64,000 nucleotides of DNA from Alienimonas californiensis (GTDB lineage: Bacteria; Planctomycetota; Planctomycetia; Planctomycetales; Planctomycetaceae). The translations under genes and the position numbers were made by a program. Under the pieces are notes generated by a model. That model did not search any database. It was not told the origin of the DNA and saw only the letters and a list, made by a program, of their open reading frames with translations. The stretch spans positions 5,277,823-5,341,822 of the forward strand of contig NZ_CP036265.1 in assembly GCF_007743815.1 (NCBI RefSeq), in the 5' to 3' direction. Shown piece after piece: positions 9,401 through 18,489 of this stretch. The number at the start of each line of letters is the position of its first letter. The stretch's first letter is position 1.

Positions 9401-12400
9401 CCGATCACAGTCAGAGGCGCCTCCCAGCACAACCTGCAAAACGTCGATCTGACGCTGCCCCGCGGCAAGATGAGCGTCTTCGCCGGCCCCAGCGGCAGCG
9501 GGAAAAGCTCGCTGGCGATGGACACCCTCTACGCCGAGGGCCAGCGGCGGTACGTCGAGAGCCTGTCCGCGTATGCCCGGCAGTTCCTCGGCCAGATGCC
9601 TAAACCGCGGGTCGATTCCGTCGCCGGGCTCTCCCCCGCCGTCGCGATTGAACAGAAAACCGTCGGCAGCACGCCGCGGAGCACCGTCGGCACCGTCACG
9701 GAGGTTTACGACTACCTCCGAATCCTCTTCGCCCGCCTCGGCACGCCCCACTGCCCCTCCTGCGGCACGCCGGTGGGGACCAGCACGACGGATGAGGTGG
9801 TCGCCCGCGTCCTGAATCTGAACGAAAAGTTCGGCAACGGCGCCCCGGCGAAAGCCCTGCTGCTCGCCCCGCAAGAGATTTATAAGGGCGAGACGTACGA
9901 GGAACTGTTCGAGCGCCTGAAGGCCCGTGGCTACAGCCGCGTGCGGGTGGACGGGACCACGCATTCGCTGGAGGACCCGCCGAAGCTCGACCGGCGGGAG
10001 GAGCACGTTTTAGAAGTGGTCGTGGACCGGGTCACGCTGGACCCGGCCCAGATCGGCCGCGTCACCGACAGTATCGAGCAGGCGCTGGACCTCGGCCGCG
10101 GGGTGATCCGGGTGGCGATCGCGGAGAAGTCGAAGCCGGAGCCGGAGTGGCCTACAAAGCGGTTCAGCCTGCACGCCGCCTGCGAGACCTGCGACCGCAG
10201 CTTCGAGCCGCTCTCCCCGCAGAACTTCAGCTTTAATTCGCCGCTGGGCTGGTGCGACGCCTGCGAGGGATTAGGCAACGAACGCGGCACCGATCAGTCG
10301 GCCCTCATCGCCGATCCGACCCGCTCCCTCCGCGACGGGGCCGTCACCGCCTGGCCGGACCCGGCGACGAACCCTCAATTCGTCGCGATTCTGGAGGGGC
10401 TGTCGGAGGCGTACGAAATCGACCTCGACGCCCCGTTCGACGCCCTTCCCGCAACCGCCCGCCGGGCGGTGCTGTACGGCGGGGAGAAGTGGGTCACGGC
10501 GACGCCCCAGGACGGCGCTCCGTTCCGCTTTCAATATAAGGGGCTCTACCCGAGTCTGACCGAGGCCAGCCGGCTGAGTTATCAATACCGGCAGCGCCTG
10601 CGGGACCTCGTCGGCGACAAGCCGTGCAGCCAGTGCGACGCCGACCGCGTCCGCGACGACGCCGCCGCCGTTCGCTTCCGCGGCCAAACGCTGCCGGCGC
10701 TGTGCCGACTGCCGTTGACCGACGCCCTCGCCTTCCTCGAATCCGTCACGTTGGAAGGGAGCGAGCAGAAGGTCGCCGGCGACCTTTTAAAGGAGGCGAC
10801 GCACCGCCTCGGCTTCCTGGTCGAGGTGGGGCTGACGTACCTCACGCTGGATCGTTCGATGCCCACGCTCTCCGGCGGGGAGTCGCAGCGGATCCGCCTC
10901 GCGGGACAGGTCGGGCGGAGCCTGACCGGGGTGCTCTACGTGCTGGACGAACCGACGATCGGCCTGCACCCGCGGGACAACGGGCGGCTGTTGAAGGCTC
11001 TCAAAAAGCTCCGCGACCTGGGCAACACCGTCATTTTGGTGGAGCACGATAAAGAGGTGATCGAGGCCGCGGACCGGCTGATCGATTTCGGCCCCGGCAG
11101 CGGAAGACTGGGCGGGACCGTGACGGCCGAGGGCACGCCGAAGCAGGTCGCCCGCAAGGCGTCCTCCACCACCGGCCGCTATCTCTCCGGCCGGGATGAA
11201 ATTAAGGTCCCGGCGACGCGGCGGCCCTGCGATGGGCCGACGGTCGCGCTCAAGGGCGTGAAGCACCACAACCTGCGGAACGTCGACTTCACGCTGCCGC
11301 TGGGGGCACTGGTCTGCGTGACCGGCGTCAGCGGGTCCGGCAAGAGTTCGCTCATCGAAGGGACCCTCGCCCCGGCGATCGCCCGGGCGCTGGGGCAGAG
11401 CGGCAAGACGCCCGGCCCGTTCCGCTCGCTGACCGGCACGGAGCATCTGTCGAAGATCGTCGCCGTCGATCAGGCCCCGCTGGGGGCGACGCCCGCCAGC
11501 AATCCGGCCACCTACACCGGCGTGTTCGACCTGATCCGTGAATTATATTGCCGGCTGCCGGCGGCGAAGGCCCGCGGTTATAAACCGGCCCGGTTCTCCT
11601 TCAACCGCCCCGGCGGGCGCTGCGAAGTCTGTGAGGGGATGGGCCAGCGGAAGATCGAAATGCACTTCCTGCCGGACGTGTGGGTCGACTGCGACGCCTG
11701 CCACGGCAAGCGCTACACGGCGGAGACGCTGGCCGTCACCTATAAGGATAAATCCATCGCCGACGTGCTGGACATGTCGATCGGCGAGGCCTACGAGTTG
11801 TTTCAAAACGTGCCCAAGATTCGCGCCGTGCTGGCGGTATTAAAGGCGATTGGGCTGGATTATCTCTCGCTCGGCCAAAGCGCCCCCACGCTGTCCGGCG
11901 GGGAGGCCCAGCGGGTGAAGCTCGCCGCGGAACTGGCCCGGCCGGACGCCGGCCGGACACTGTATTTGCTGGACGAACCGACCACCGGGCTGCATTTGGC
12001 GGACATCGCCAAGCTACTCGAAGTACTGAACGGACTCGTCGAACGCGGCAACACGGTCTGCGTGATCGAGCACAATCTCGACGTGATTAAAACGGCCGAC
12101 TGGCTGATCGACCTCGGCCCGGAGGCCGGCAGCGGCGGCGGGCGGATCGTGGCCGACGGCACGCCGGAGGACGTGGTGCGGGACGCCGCGGAAATCAGTC
12201 ACACCGCCCGTCTGCTGCGGCCCGTGCTGGAAGCGAGCGGCCGGGCGGAGCGGGCGGCCTTCAACGTCGAGGAGGAGGCGGCCGAGCGAGAAGGCGACAC
12301 CACGCTCGCCCGGTTCGGCAAGGACGAACAGGCCCCCTGGCAGGCCGACGGCGTGCGGTGGCACACCCGCGACCGCCTCGCCCACAACGGAAAACCGGCG

Positions 12401-13240
12401 CAGTGGGAGGGGGCGCTGCTGGCGCACGTCGTCTCCACGCTGGAAGATCTCGGCGGCTTCGCGGCACCAAACTGGGGCGAGCGGTCCGTCGTCGAGGTGA
12501 CCGGGGAGGACAAACCGGCGACCTGGTTCCTGCACGCCAAAACCGCTCAGGAGTGGTTCTGCGCCCTGACCTTCCGCGTGAAGCAGGGCGCCTTCGATCA
12601 GGACGCGCTGCGGCGCCGCTTCCCCTGGAAGCCGGCGGACGAACTGGATCTGCCGGTCTACGGTTCAGACGCCCGAGTACGGGCCCGCAACCTCGCGGGC
12701 GGCTGGCAGGAGATCACCTTCAAACCGCACTGGTTGAAGGAGGTGACCACGCCGGAGTTCAGCGCCTTCCTGGAAGAAGCCCGGGCGAGCTATCTCGACG
12801 CCGCCGCCCCCGCCGACGACGCGGAGGACGACCGTGCCCCGTGGGAACGCCTGGGCCGGGGGTGGCACGCCTCGCCGCAGGGTTTCGTCGGTCGCGGGCC
12901 GAAGTGGAAGCCGGAGGTGCTGGACGCCCTCGCCGACAGCATCGCCGCCGCGGTGCCGGACGCCGCAGCGACCTGGACGGCGAAAACCGTCGTGCCGTTC
13001 AAACGTAACGGCGACGCCGACGCCTTTGCCGAACTGCACACCAAACGCCCCGCCGGGTTGGACCTGACGATCGCCGTCGAGCCCGGTTCGCTCGCGCTGG
13101 GACGGGTGGCGTCGCTGGGGGCGGAGCGGGAACTCGCTCGGCACCGCGGCGGGGAGGCGGTCAAACTGCGGTTCCGCACCGTCACGCAGGCGTCCGACCC
13201 GCGGTTGCGAACGCTGCTCGCCGAGTTGGCCGGCGGCTGA
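6401..13240 (+). CDS. uvrA: Giant tandem excinuclease ABC subunit A (two UvrA units in one polypeptide)
   Basis: The protein of about 2279 residues contains two full UvrA copies head to tail, where a typical UvrA is about 940. UvrA finds DNA lesions in nucleotide excision repair and loads UvrB. Four Walker A loops are visible: GVSGSGKSS near residue 52, GVSGSGKSS near 680, GPSGSGKSS near 1028 and GVSGSGKSS near 1641. Each unit has two ABC signatures (LSGGEAQRI or LSGGESQRI type) and Walker B LDEP motifs. The C-terminal zinc finger ([10 protein letters not shown]...CPVC and [10 protein letters not shown]...CDAC) is intact in both. The first copy lacks the CPSC pair seen in copy two after the YARxG segment, and its first finger reads SCPESG instead of ACETC. 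A tail from about residue 1935, roughly 340 residues, matches no domain I recognise. ATG 6401 is preferred over 6317, whose extra 28 residues look untranslated. A basic KKK stretch follows the start. Confidence 0.93.
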   Translation: MPAKTAAPSSRPRRKKKEGGTATEITVRGAREHNLRDVSLTLPKNRLVVFTGVSGSGKSSLAFDTLYAEGQRRYVESLSSYARQFLGQMPKPEVDYIGGLAPSISIQQKTAGRNPRSTVGTITEVYDYLRVLYARVGQGYCYVSGLPIRAQSTDQIVAAIEQLEAGAKYSILAPLIQNQKGEYRDLFEDLARRGHLRARVDGEVHDLSNPPALKRHFKHTIEVVVDRLSAGKQSRTRLAEAVEQALKLSGGTLLVVPEEGAEKLYSADYSCPESGMSYEPPSPQLFSFNSPAGMCPACQGLGVRHEFDEELLVADDRKAVRNGALNLLKPFKDLGKWKKHIYEGVGAAIEEDFDLPKKTFLKTPWQKLPEPARRAWLDGLGERHVTFHWKGRGGWKHGGEWAGFLNELLESYREAKNPMRRRQLEKFMQTRPCSACGGTRLNKQANHVRLRTASKRFVEERGRDELSLPEVCALPISAAAEFFTDLVLSDTDRIIATEAIKEVSGRLGFLLKCGLHYLSLDRSAPTLSGGEAQRIRLAGQIGCGLVGVLYILDEPSIGLHPRDNSLLLDSLRDLRDRGNTVLVVEHDEETMRAADHVVDFGPGPGVRGGELVASGSVADVMQAPRSLTGQYLSGKRSIEVPEKRRTGTGERLIVRGATHNNLKNVTAEIPLGALVCVTGVSGSGKSSLTNDILWQALNRDVNGGLGEPGAHGEILGLEHFDKAIDIDQSPIGRTPRSNPATYVKVFDLIRDLYTKLPQSSLRGFKPGRFSFNVPGGRCEHCEGHGATKLEMDFLADIWIPCPVCEERRFSRETLEVKFKGASVADVLKMDVAEALEHFENVPKIQRLLKTLADVGLDYLKLGQPSPTLSGGEAQRIKLARELGKRSTGSTFYLLDEPTTGLHFADVHKLLDVLHGFVERGNTVLVVEHSLDVIKTADWVIDMGPDGGAGGGRVVVAGTPEEVAACDESFTGRALRDVLPAYEHTRKTAVAPKPAPPMKTPPITVRGASQHNLQNVDLTLPRGKMSVFAGPSGSGKSSLAMDTLYAEGQRRYVESLSAYARQFLGQMPKPRVDSVAGLSPAVAIEQKTVGSTPRSTVGTVTEVYDYLRILFARLGTPHCPSCGTPVGTSTTDEVVARVLNLNEKFGNGAPAKALLLAPQEIYKGETYEELFERLKARGYSRVRVDGTTHSLEDPPKLDRREEHVLEVVVDRVTLDPAQIGRVTDSIEQALDLGRGVIRVAIAEKSKPEPEWPTKRFSLHAACETCDRSFEPLSPQNFSFNSPLGWCDACEGLGNERGTDQSALIADPTRSLRDGAVTAWPDPATNPQFVAILEGLSEAYEIDLDAPFDALPATARRAVLYGGEKWVTATPQDGAPFRFQYKGLYPSLTEASRLSYQYRQRLRDLVGDKPCSQCDADRVRDDAAAVRFRGQTLPALCRLPLTDALAFLESVTLEGSEQKVAGDLLKEATHRLGFLVEVGLTYLTLDRSMPTLSGGESQRIRLAGQVGRSLTGVLYVLDEPTIGLHPRDNGRLLKALKKLRDLGNTVILVEHDKEVIEAADRLIDFGPGSGRLGGTVTAEGTPKQVARKASSTTGRYLSGRDEIKVPATRRPCDGPTVALKGVKHHNLRNVDFTLPLGALVCVTGVSGSGKSSLIEGTLAPAIARALGQSGKTPGPFRSLTGTEHLSKIVAVDQAPLGATPASNPATYTGVFDLIRELYCRLPAAKARGYKPARFSFNRPGGRCEVCEGMGQRKIEMHFLPDVWVDCDACHGKRYTAETLAVTYKDKSIADVLDMSIGEAYELFQNVPKIRAVLAVLKAIGLDYLSLGQSAPTLSGGEAQRVKLAAELARPDAGRTLYLLDEPTTGLHLADIAKLLEVLNGLVERGNTVCVIEHNLDVIKTADWLIDLGPEAGSGGGRIVADGTPEDVVRDAAEISHTARLLRPVLEASGRAERAAFNVEEEAAEREGDTTLARFGKDEQAPWQADGVRWHTRDRLAHNGKPAQWEGALLAHVVSTLEDLGGFAAPNWGERSVVEVTGEDKPATWFLHAKTAQEWFCALTFRVKQGAFDQDALRRRFPWKPADELDLPVYGSDARVRARNLAGGWQEITFKPHWLKEVTTPEFSAFLEEARASYLDAAAPADDAEDDRAPWERLGRGWHASPQGFVGRGPKWKPEVLDALADSIAAAVPDAAATWTAKTVVPFKRNGDADAFAELHTKRPAGLDLTIAVEPGSLALGRVASLGAERELARHRGGEAVKLRFRTVTQASDPRLRTLLAELAGG

Positions 13241-13285
13241 CGGGCCGGCGCGGCCTCCGAGCGTTCAACAAGGCGTCGCGGCTTT

Positions 13286-13367
13286 GTGAGCCCGGAGCGC
13301 AAGCTCCGGCCGACGGCGCAGCCGTCCCGTCGTTCCATGACAGCCAAAGCTTGCGCTTCGGGCTCAC
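13286..13367. repeat. Dispersed palindromic repeat, copy 1 (between convergent uvrA and SDR genes)
   Basis: Arms 13286-13305 and 13348-13367 pair over 20 positions with one G-T type mismatch. A second small hairpin (GACGGC GCA GCCGTC) sits at 13312-13326 inside. The arms carry the GCGCAAGCT / AGCTTGCGC core shared with the repeats at 38181, 47623 and 56633. Confidence 0.85.
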
Positions 13368-13413
13368 GCGAGGACGCCACGCTCTCCCAGCACGGGGCGC
13401 AAAGGGGCGGCCG

Positions 13414-14133
13414 TCAGGCCTCGGGAACCGTGAGGCTTTCGCCAGTCTGCTGCGGAGTCAGGCCCAGCAGGTAGGGGACGGCCCGTCGGGCGAAGTCGGC
13501 GGGGTCGGGGTAGCTGGCGGCCTCCTCGCCCCAGTTGCGGCGGGTCATGTCCGTCTCCACCACGCCGGGGGAGAACGGCACGGCGCAGAAGCGGCCGGGG
13601 GCGGCTTCTTCGAGGTCCTTGGCGAGGGCCTTCGTCAGACCCTCCACGCCGAACTTCGCCGCGTTGTACGGGGCGACGCCGGCGCTGGCGGAGCGGCCCC
13701 AGCCGGAGGAAAATACGACGACGGTGCGGTTCTTGCCGTCCCGCTTCGCTGCGTCGATCATCCGTGGCAGGAAGTGGCGGGCCAGCGCCGCCGCCCCGCC
13801 GACGCTCGCGGCGACCACCGCGTCGCACTTGGCCGCCGGCACCTCCCACAACGGAGCCCGGTCGTTGATCAGGCCGGCGTTGTGGATCAGCACGTCCGGC
13901 ACGCCGCTTTGCTGGAACACCCCGTCGGCCCAGCGATCGACGTCCGCCTCGCGGGTCACGTCCGCCCGCAGGAAGCGGTGCGGCGGCTTGAAGACGGCCC
14001 GCAGTTCGTTCAGCGCCTCCTCCTTCCGACTGCATCCGCAGACGGTGTGGCCGTCCGCGGCGAATCGCTCCGCGAGGGCCCGGCCGATGCCGCGGGTGCA
14101 GCCGGTAAGAACGATCAGTTTCCGGTCGGGCAT
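13414..14133 (-). CDS. Short-chain dehydrogenase/reductase (SDR) family oxidoreductase
   Basis: The 239-residue protein has the classical SDR layout: TGCTRGIGRA for cofactor binding near residue 9, IHNAG, catalytic Ser in VVFSSGWGR, and YNAAK with catalytic Tyr and Lys. A C-terminal segment PFSPGVVETDM matches the family PG motif. It should catalyse NAD(P)(H)-dependent oxidation or reduction of an alcohol or ketone. The cofactor-loop Cys-Thr-Arg suggests NADPH preference, as an inference. Substrate is unknown. ATG at 14133 is used because homology starts at once with the first beta strand. It is convergent with uvrA and divergent from the rhodanese gene 69 nt away. Confidence 0.88.
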   Translation of the reverse strand: MPDRKLIVLTGCTRGIGRALAERFAADGHTVCGCSRKEEALNELRAVFKPPHRFLRADVTREADVDRWADGVFQQSGVPDVLIHNAGLINDRAPLWEVPAAKCDAVVAASVGGAAALARHFLPRMIDAAKRDGKNRTVVVFSSGWGRSASAGVAPYNAAKFGVEGLTKALAKDLEEAAPGRFCAVPFSPGVVETDMTRRNWGEEAASYPDPADFARRAVPYLLGLTPQQTGESLTVPEA

Positions 14134-14202
14134 GACGGGGGGAGGCGTGACGGGGGGATCGGGATTGTAGGATGACGCCGCACCGCCGACGAAACATCCC
14201 CG

Positions 14203-14619
14203 ATGACGCCCGCCCTCGTTCTGCTGGCCCTGGTTCCAATGCCCGCCCCCCCCGCCGCCGACACGCCCACCCCCCGCGGTCACACGACCGCCGAGCCCGC
14301 CCAGATCGCCGTGTGGGTGAACGCCGGCACGGCGACGCTGGTCGACGTGCGGGAGACGGACGAATGGGAGGACGGCCACCTGCGGGCCGCCACGCTGGTG
14401 CCGCTGTCGGAGTTGGGGGCGAAGACGAACGACCCGGCGTGGGTCGCCGATCTGAAGCGCCGGGTGCCGACGGACCGCCCGGTCTACACGCACTGCAAAA
14501 GCGGCGGGCGCTGCGTCATGGCCGCCGAGCCGCTGCGGGAACTCGGCTACGACGTGCGGCCGATGAAGGAAGGCTACGTCGACCTGCTCGCCGCCGGTTA
14601 CGAGCGCGACGAGAACTGA
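14203..14619 (+). CDS. Exported rhodanese-like protein
   Basis: The 138-residue protein has a hydrophobic N-terminus (TPALVLLALVPMPAPPAA) compatible with a signal peptide. A single rhodanese domain follows with DVRETDEWEDGH near residue 49 and the active-site loop CKSGGRC, whose first Cys is the expected persulfide carrier. The family moves sulfur or binds thiols, and the exported location suggests an envelope redox role. It starts the plus-strand run that continues with the HD-GYP-like gene 66 nt downstream. Confidence 0.85.
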   Translation: MTPALVLLALVPMPAPPAADTPTPRGHTTAEPAQIAVWVNAGTATLVDVRETDEWEDGHLRAATLVPLSELGAKTNDPAWVADLKRRVPTDRPVYTHCKSGGRCVMAAEPLRELGYDVRPMKEGYVDLLAAGYERDEN

Positions 14620-14685
14620 GCGGCCGGCCGTCCCTGCCTGCCTGACCGGCACGACCGGCGAGGCGGTCGCGGATCGGGGTCGCGG

Positions 14686-15906
14686 ATGTCGATGGGGGAG
14701 GTCGGCCCTTCCCCCCGTTCGCCGCCGCCCGTGCCCGACGCCCCCGTCGCCCCGACCGTCCGGTTCGACCTGCCGGCCCCGCACGGCGCCCCCGCCCCGA
14801 TCGGCGGGGACGTGCGGTCCGTCGCCGCGGCCCTGTGCGCCCTGCTGGGCGACCCGCTGCTGGGCGACCGGGCGATGCGGGGTTGGGCCGACGGCCTGCG
14901 GGCGTTGGCCCAGCGGCTCGCCGCGGCGGGGCTGAAGGGGGCGATCCCCCCGGCGGAGGTCCGGCGGATCGGCGGGATCGTGCGGGCGGCCGCGGCGGCT
15001 CGGGCCCAGCGGGAGCGGTTCCTCCGCTGGACCGCCGACCTCGGCCCGGCGCTGAGCGAACTGGCCGTCGCCGATCACAAGGCGGGCGCCCGGCTGCTCG
15101 CCCTGACACGGGGGATTCTCGCGGAAACGCAGGACTTCGCCGCCGGTTCGCTCCCCCCGACGGCGCTGCTCGCCGCCCCGCCGTCGGGGCGGACGGAGCG
15201 CGGCGTCGCTGGCGCCTGCCTCGCGGCGTGGGCGGCGACGCACTACCGCCCGCTGTGGGGCGAAGCGGAGGCCGTCGTCCTGGCGGCGCTGGCCCGCGAC
15301 GTGGGGGAACTCACGCCCATCGCCGTCGCCGGGTCGCCTCGACCGAACGCCCGGCGGGTCGATCGACCGAGCGGACCGGCGGCGAATCACGCGGCCCGCT
15401 CCGCGGCGCTGCTGACCGTTTGCGACCGGCTCCCCCCGGCCGCCGCCCGCTGCGCCGCCCGACATCACGAACGCCCGGACGGCGGCGGCGGCCCCGCCGG
15501 GCTGACCGCGGCGGACCTCGCCCCCGCCGACCGGCTGCTCGGCTGGGTCGACCGATTCCTCGCCCTGCTCCCGGCCCCGACGGACGGCACCGCGGACGCC
15601 CCCCCGGATCCGGCCGCCGCCTGGCAGGCCTGCTGGCAGTCCGCCGCCGCGGCGACCTACGCGGCCGCCCGGCGGGGGGAACTTTGTCTGTCGATCACCG
15701 CCGCGGGGATCGAGGCGCTGGGGCTGTCGCGGGGCGAACAGGGGGCCGCGGACGCCGCCGGCGTCGGGCCGGTCGGGCTGGCCCTCACGGACCTCGGCCG
15801 CACCCGGTTGCGGCTGGACGCCGGGCACGCCCTCGCGGCCCCCCGCTTCGCCGCCGCCGCCCGCCGGGCCGCGGCGTCGCCCGCCGAACGCCGGGGAGCG
15901 GCATGA
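14686..15906 (+). CDS. Degenerate HD-GYP domain protein
   Basis: This 406-residue soluble Ala-rich protein carries a recognisable but eroded HD-GYP domain. The usual LLHDIGK segment reads LAALARDVGEL, so the metal-binding His is Arg204 while Asp205 remains. Later the motif HHERPDGGGGP (His260-His261-Glu262-Arg263) matches the canonical HHERxDGxGYP apart from Tyr changed to Gly. HD-GYP proteins hydrolyse cyclic di-GMP. Loss of the first His argues for a binding or scaffold role, which is inference. Residues 60-150 are helical and unassigned. The TGA stop overlaps the ATG of the CPBP protease gene (ATGA), so the two are probably translationally coupled. Confidence 0.7.
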   Translation: MSMGEVGPSPRSPPPVPDAPVAPTVRFDLPAPHGAPAPIGGDVRSVAAALCALLGDPLLGDRAMRGWADGLRALAQRLAAAGLKGAIPPAEVRRIGGIVRAAAAARAQRERFLRWTADLGPALSELAVADHKAGARLLALTRGILAETQDFAAGSLPPTALLAAPPSGRTERGVAGACLAAWAATHYRPLWGEAEAVVLAALARDVGELTPIAVAGSPRPNARRVDRPSGPAANHAARSAALLTVCDRLPPAAARCAARHHERPDGGGGPAGLTAADLAPADRLLGWVDRFLALLPAPTDGTADAPPDPAAAWQACWQSAAAATYAAARRGELCLSITAAGIEALGLSRGEQGAADAAGVGPVGLALTDLGRTRLRLDAGHALAAPRFAAAARRAAASPAERRGAA

Positions 15907-16694
15907 ACGACTCGTTCCCGCCTCACGACCCCGCCGACCCGCTCGGGCCGGGATCGTATTTTGAACGCACGCGGCGGCCGATCGTCTGCCTGGCGTTCCT
16001 CGCCCCGCTGCTGGCGGCGTACGAGGCCGGCGTCGTCTGGCTGGCGAGTCGCGGCGAGCCGGCGCTGCTGGGCGCCGGCGGCTGGCTGCGGTGGTCGCTG
16101 GCGGAGGCCGGAGCCGGGGCGGCGTTCGCCCTGCCGGCGGTCGTGGCGGCGATCCTGCTGAGCTGGAACTTCTACGGACATCACCGCTGGGAGGTGCGGT
16201 GGGACACCCTGGGCGGGATGCTCGGCGAGAGCCTGCTGGCCGCCTCGCTGCTGATCGCCGCGGCCCTGGGCGTGCACGCGCTGATCGGCGCCGACGGCGG
16301 GGAGGCCGCGGCCGTGACAGTGGATCTGGCGGAGGACGCGACGGCGGAGGCCCCCCGCTCCGCCGCGGCGAACCTCGTGGGAGCGATCGGGGCCGGGGTC
16401 TACGAGGAACTGTTGTTCCGCCTCGCCCTGTTGCCGCTGGCCTATGGCCTGTTCCGGCTGCTCCGCTGCGGGCCGGGGGGGGCGGCGGCGCTGGCGGTCG
16501 TCAGTTCGAGCCTGCTGTTCGCCCTCTGCCACCACCTCGGGCCGCACGGGGAAGCGCCGACGCTGGCGCCGTTTCTGTTCCGGGCCGGAGCCGGCGGCGT
16601 GCTGGCGGCGCTGTTCTGGTGGCGGGGCTTCGGCGTCGCCGTCGGCGCCCACGCCGCCTACGACCTGATGGCCGGCGTGCTGCTGGCGGGGTGA
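15903..16694 (+). CDS. CPBP family intramembrane glutamic protease
   Basis: The 263-residue membrane protein has about six to seven hydrophobic segments. It carries the CPBP (Abi/CAAX protease) motifs: EExxFR as YEELLFR with Glu168, Glu169 and Arg173, then FALCHH in the next helix and AHAAYDL near the C-terminus. The family (type II CAAX prenyl endopeptidase-like) cleaves within the membrane or acts in peptide maturation or immunity. The substrate is not evident. The start overlaps the stop of the HD-GYP-like gene by 4 nt, which supports co-translation. Confidence 0.85.
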   Translation: MNDSFPPHDPADPLGPGSYFERTRRPIVCLAFLAPLLAAYEAGVVWLASRGEPALLGAGGWLRWSLAEAGAGAAFALPAVVAAILLSWNFYGHHRWEVRWDTLGGMLGESLLAASLLIAAALGVHALIGADGGEAAAVTVDLAEDATAEAPRSAAANLVGAIGAGVYEELLFRLALLPLAYGLFRLLRCGPGGAAALAVVSSSLLFALCHHLGPHGEAPTLAPFLFRAGAGGVLAALFWWRGFGVAVGAHAAYDLMAGVLLAG

Positions 16695-16756
16695 CCTTCC
16701 GGGCGCGGGTCGCATAATGGCGGCTCCCGTCCCGCGTTCTTCTCAGGCGTCCCCCG

Positions 16757-18043
16757 TTGCTCGGTCCGCGTTTGCCGCTGGGATCGCCGGGCGGGGTGCC
16801 GGTGGGGGTGGACGTCTCCTGGCTGCCGTTCGCGGCGCTGGTGACGTGGGGGCTGGCCACGGAGCACTTCCCCCTCGTCCTGCCGGCGTTGACGCCGGCC
16901 TTCTGCTGGGCGGCGGGGGCGGTCGCGGCGATCGGGCAGGCGGGCATGGTGCTGGCCCACGAGTTCGGCCACATCTATTGCGCTCGGGCGTTCGGCACGC
17001 CGACCCGGCGGGTCACGCTGTTCCTGTTCGGCGGACTGGCGGAGTTGGAACGCGAACCGCCCTCCCCCAAAGCTGAGGTTCTCGTGGCACTGGCCGGGCC
17101 GGCGGTCTCCGTGGCGCTGGCGATTCTGTGCTGGGCGCTGTGGTACGCCCTCACGACGCTGGGTTGGGCGGGGGTGGAGATCACCGAAGAGGGCTTCGCC
17201 CCCGGCCTGTTGACGATGGGGCTGGCCGGCGGCGAATCCCTCGGCGACGCCCTGCGGGCGGCGGCGGTGGGGGTGCTCGGTTTTTGGTTGCTGGTGAACG
17301 CGGCGATGGCGCTGTTCAACCTGCTGCCCGGCTTCCCGCTGGACGGCGGCCGCGTGCTGCGGGGCCTGCTGTGGGGGGCGACGGGCAACCTGAAGAAGGC
17401 GAACCGGGCGGCGTCCGCGGCGGGGGTGGCGGTCGGCGGGATGATCGTGGGACTGGGGATCTGGTCGGCGGCCAACGGCGGCGGATGGGGGGCGGCGTGG
17501 CCGGCGTTGATGGGCGTCGCCGTGATCGCCGCCGCCCGCTGGAGCGATTCCCGCGGCCGCCTCCGCCGGGCGGTCTCCGGCGTGCCGGTGCGTCGTCTGA
17601 TGCGGCCGGTCGCCCTCGTGCACGCCGTCCCCGCCGAGGCCACGCTGCAACAGTATTTTGAAGGTTCGATGCTCGGACTGGGCCGGGCGAACGTGCCCGT
17701 GGTGCGGGCCGACGGGGCGCTGGTCGGGCGGCTGTCGGTGCGCAGCCTCGCCGCCACGCCGCCGGACCAATGGCCGCTGCTGACCGCCGGAGAAGTGTGC
17801 GAACCGACGCCGGCCGCCGCCCGGGTCCGCCCGGGGGTGGACGCGATCGCGGCGCTGTCCTGGATGCACCACACCGGCCGCACGCGGTTGGACGTGGTGG
17901 ACGGCGGCGGCCGGTTGATCGGGGTGCTCACCGCCGCCGACGCCAGTCGCGCGCTGCACCGGGTGATGGACCTTGAACCGCCCCCCGAGCCGCTCGCGGT
18001 TTTCACTCCGACTCCGGCGATTCCCCCAAGGGCGAACACCTGA
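16757..18043 (+). CDS. Site-2 protease family (M50) metalloprotease with C-terminal CBS domains
   Basis: The protein of about 428 residues has five to six membrane helices, the zinc motif HEFGH (His68-Glu69-His72) and a second motif LLPGFPLDGGR with the metal-ligand Asp196. A CBS domain pair (about 285-410) follows, with the end of the second repeat reading RLIGVLTAAD. This is the site-2 protease group III layout: intramembrane cleavage gated by a CBS sensor that commonly binds adenylates. The TTG start at 16757 places the expected N-terminal sequence (LGPRLPLGSPGGVPVGVDVSWLP) at the front. An ATG at 16717 is in another frame. It lies 62 nt after the CPBP gene, so two intramembrane proteases are adjacent. 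Confidence 0.88.
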   Translation: MLGPRLPLGSPGGVPVGVDVSWLPFAALVTWGLATEHFPLVLPALTPAFCWAAGAVAAIGQAGMVLAHEFGHIYCARAFGTPTRRVTLFLFGGLAELEREPPSPKAEVLVALAGPAVSVALAILCWALWYALTTLGWAGVEITEEGFAPGLLTMGLAGGESLGDALRAAAVGVLGFWLLVNAAMALFNLLPGFPLDGGRVLRGLLWGATGNLKKANRAASAAGVAVGGMIVGLGIWSAANGGGWGAAWPALMGVAVIAAARWSDSRGRLRRAVSGVPVRRLMRPVALVHAVPAEATLQQYFEGSMLGLGRANVPVVRADGALVGRLSVRSLAATPPDQWPLLTAGEVCEPTPAAARVRPGVDAIAALSWMHHTGRTRLDVVDGGGRLIGVLTAADASRALHRVMDLEPPPEPLAVFTPTPAIPPRANT

Positions 18044-18115
18044 ACATCCGTGTCGATACGGAGCGGTCCGCGGCTACCCTTCCCGCGGTTCCCGTTCCTT
18101 CCGAAAGCCGCTCCG

Positions 18116-18349
18116 ATGGCCGCCGACGCCGACCTCGCCCACCCCAAAACCGACCCGCCGGAGGGCTCCAACGCCGTCAAAGACCCGGACGACTGGACCA
18201 CCGGCGACGAACCGATGACCGGCGCCCAGGCCAGTTACCTCAAGACGCTGTGTGAAGAGGCGGGCGAGGAGTTCGACCCGAAGACCACCAAGGCGGAGGC
18301 CTCCAAACGCATCGACGCCCTGCAGGAAAAGACCGGCCGCGGCCAATAA
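18116..18349 (+). CDS. DUF3072 domain small protein
   Basis: The 77-residue protein ends in the DUF3072 pattern MTGAQASYLKTLCEEAGEEFD...KAEASKRIDALQEKTGRG. The family is short, soluble and uncharacterised. The N-terminal 35 residues are acidic and Pro-rich. The ATG at 18116 is preferred to 18050 because the upstream extension is basic and Pro-rich with no family match. A small GC-rich hairpin around 18395-18415 follows. Confidence 0.85.
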   Translation: MAADADLAHPKTDPPEGSNAVKDPDDWTTGDEPMTGAQASYLKTLCEEAGEEFDPKTTKAEASKRIDALQEKTGRGQ

Positions 18350-18489
18350 CTGCCGCTCGCTCTCAGGTCTCCCGGTTCGCCGTCGCCGCTAGGCGGCGCG
18401 CCTCCGGGCCGGAGAACAAGCGTTTCCGATGCGTGCGGTTGGGCGGGACGGTTCCTAGACTGCACAACCCTCCTCACCCGGACTCGCCG

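Noticed and set aside
14133-15828. An 804-codon minus-strand frame running into the SDR gene
   Set aside because: Only the last 239 codons resemble a protein. The rest is the antisense of the rhodanese and HD-GYP-like genes.
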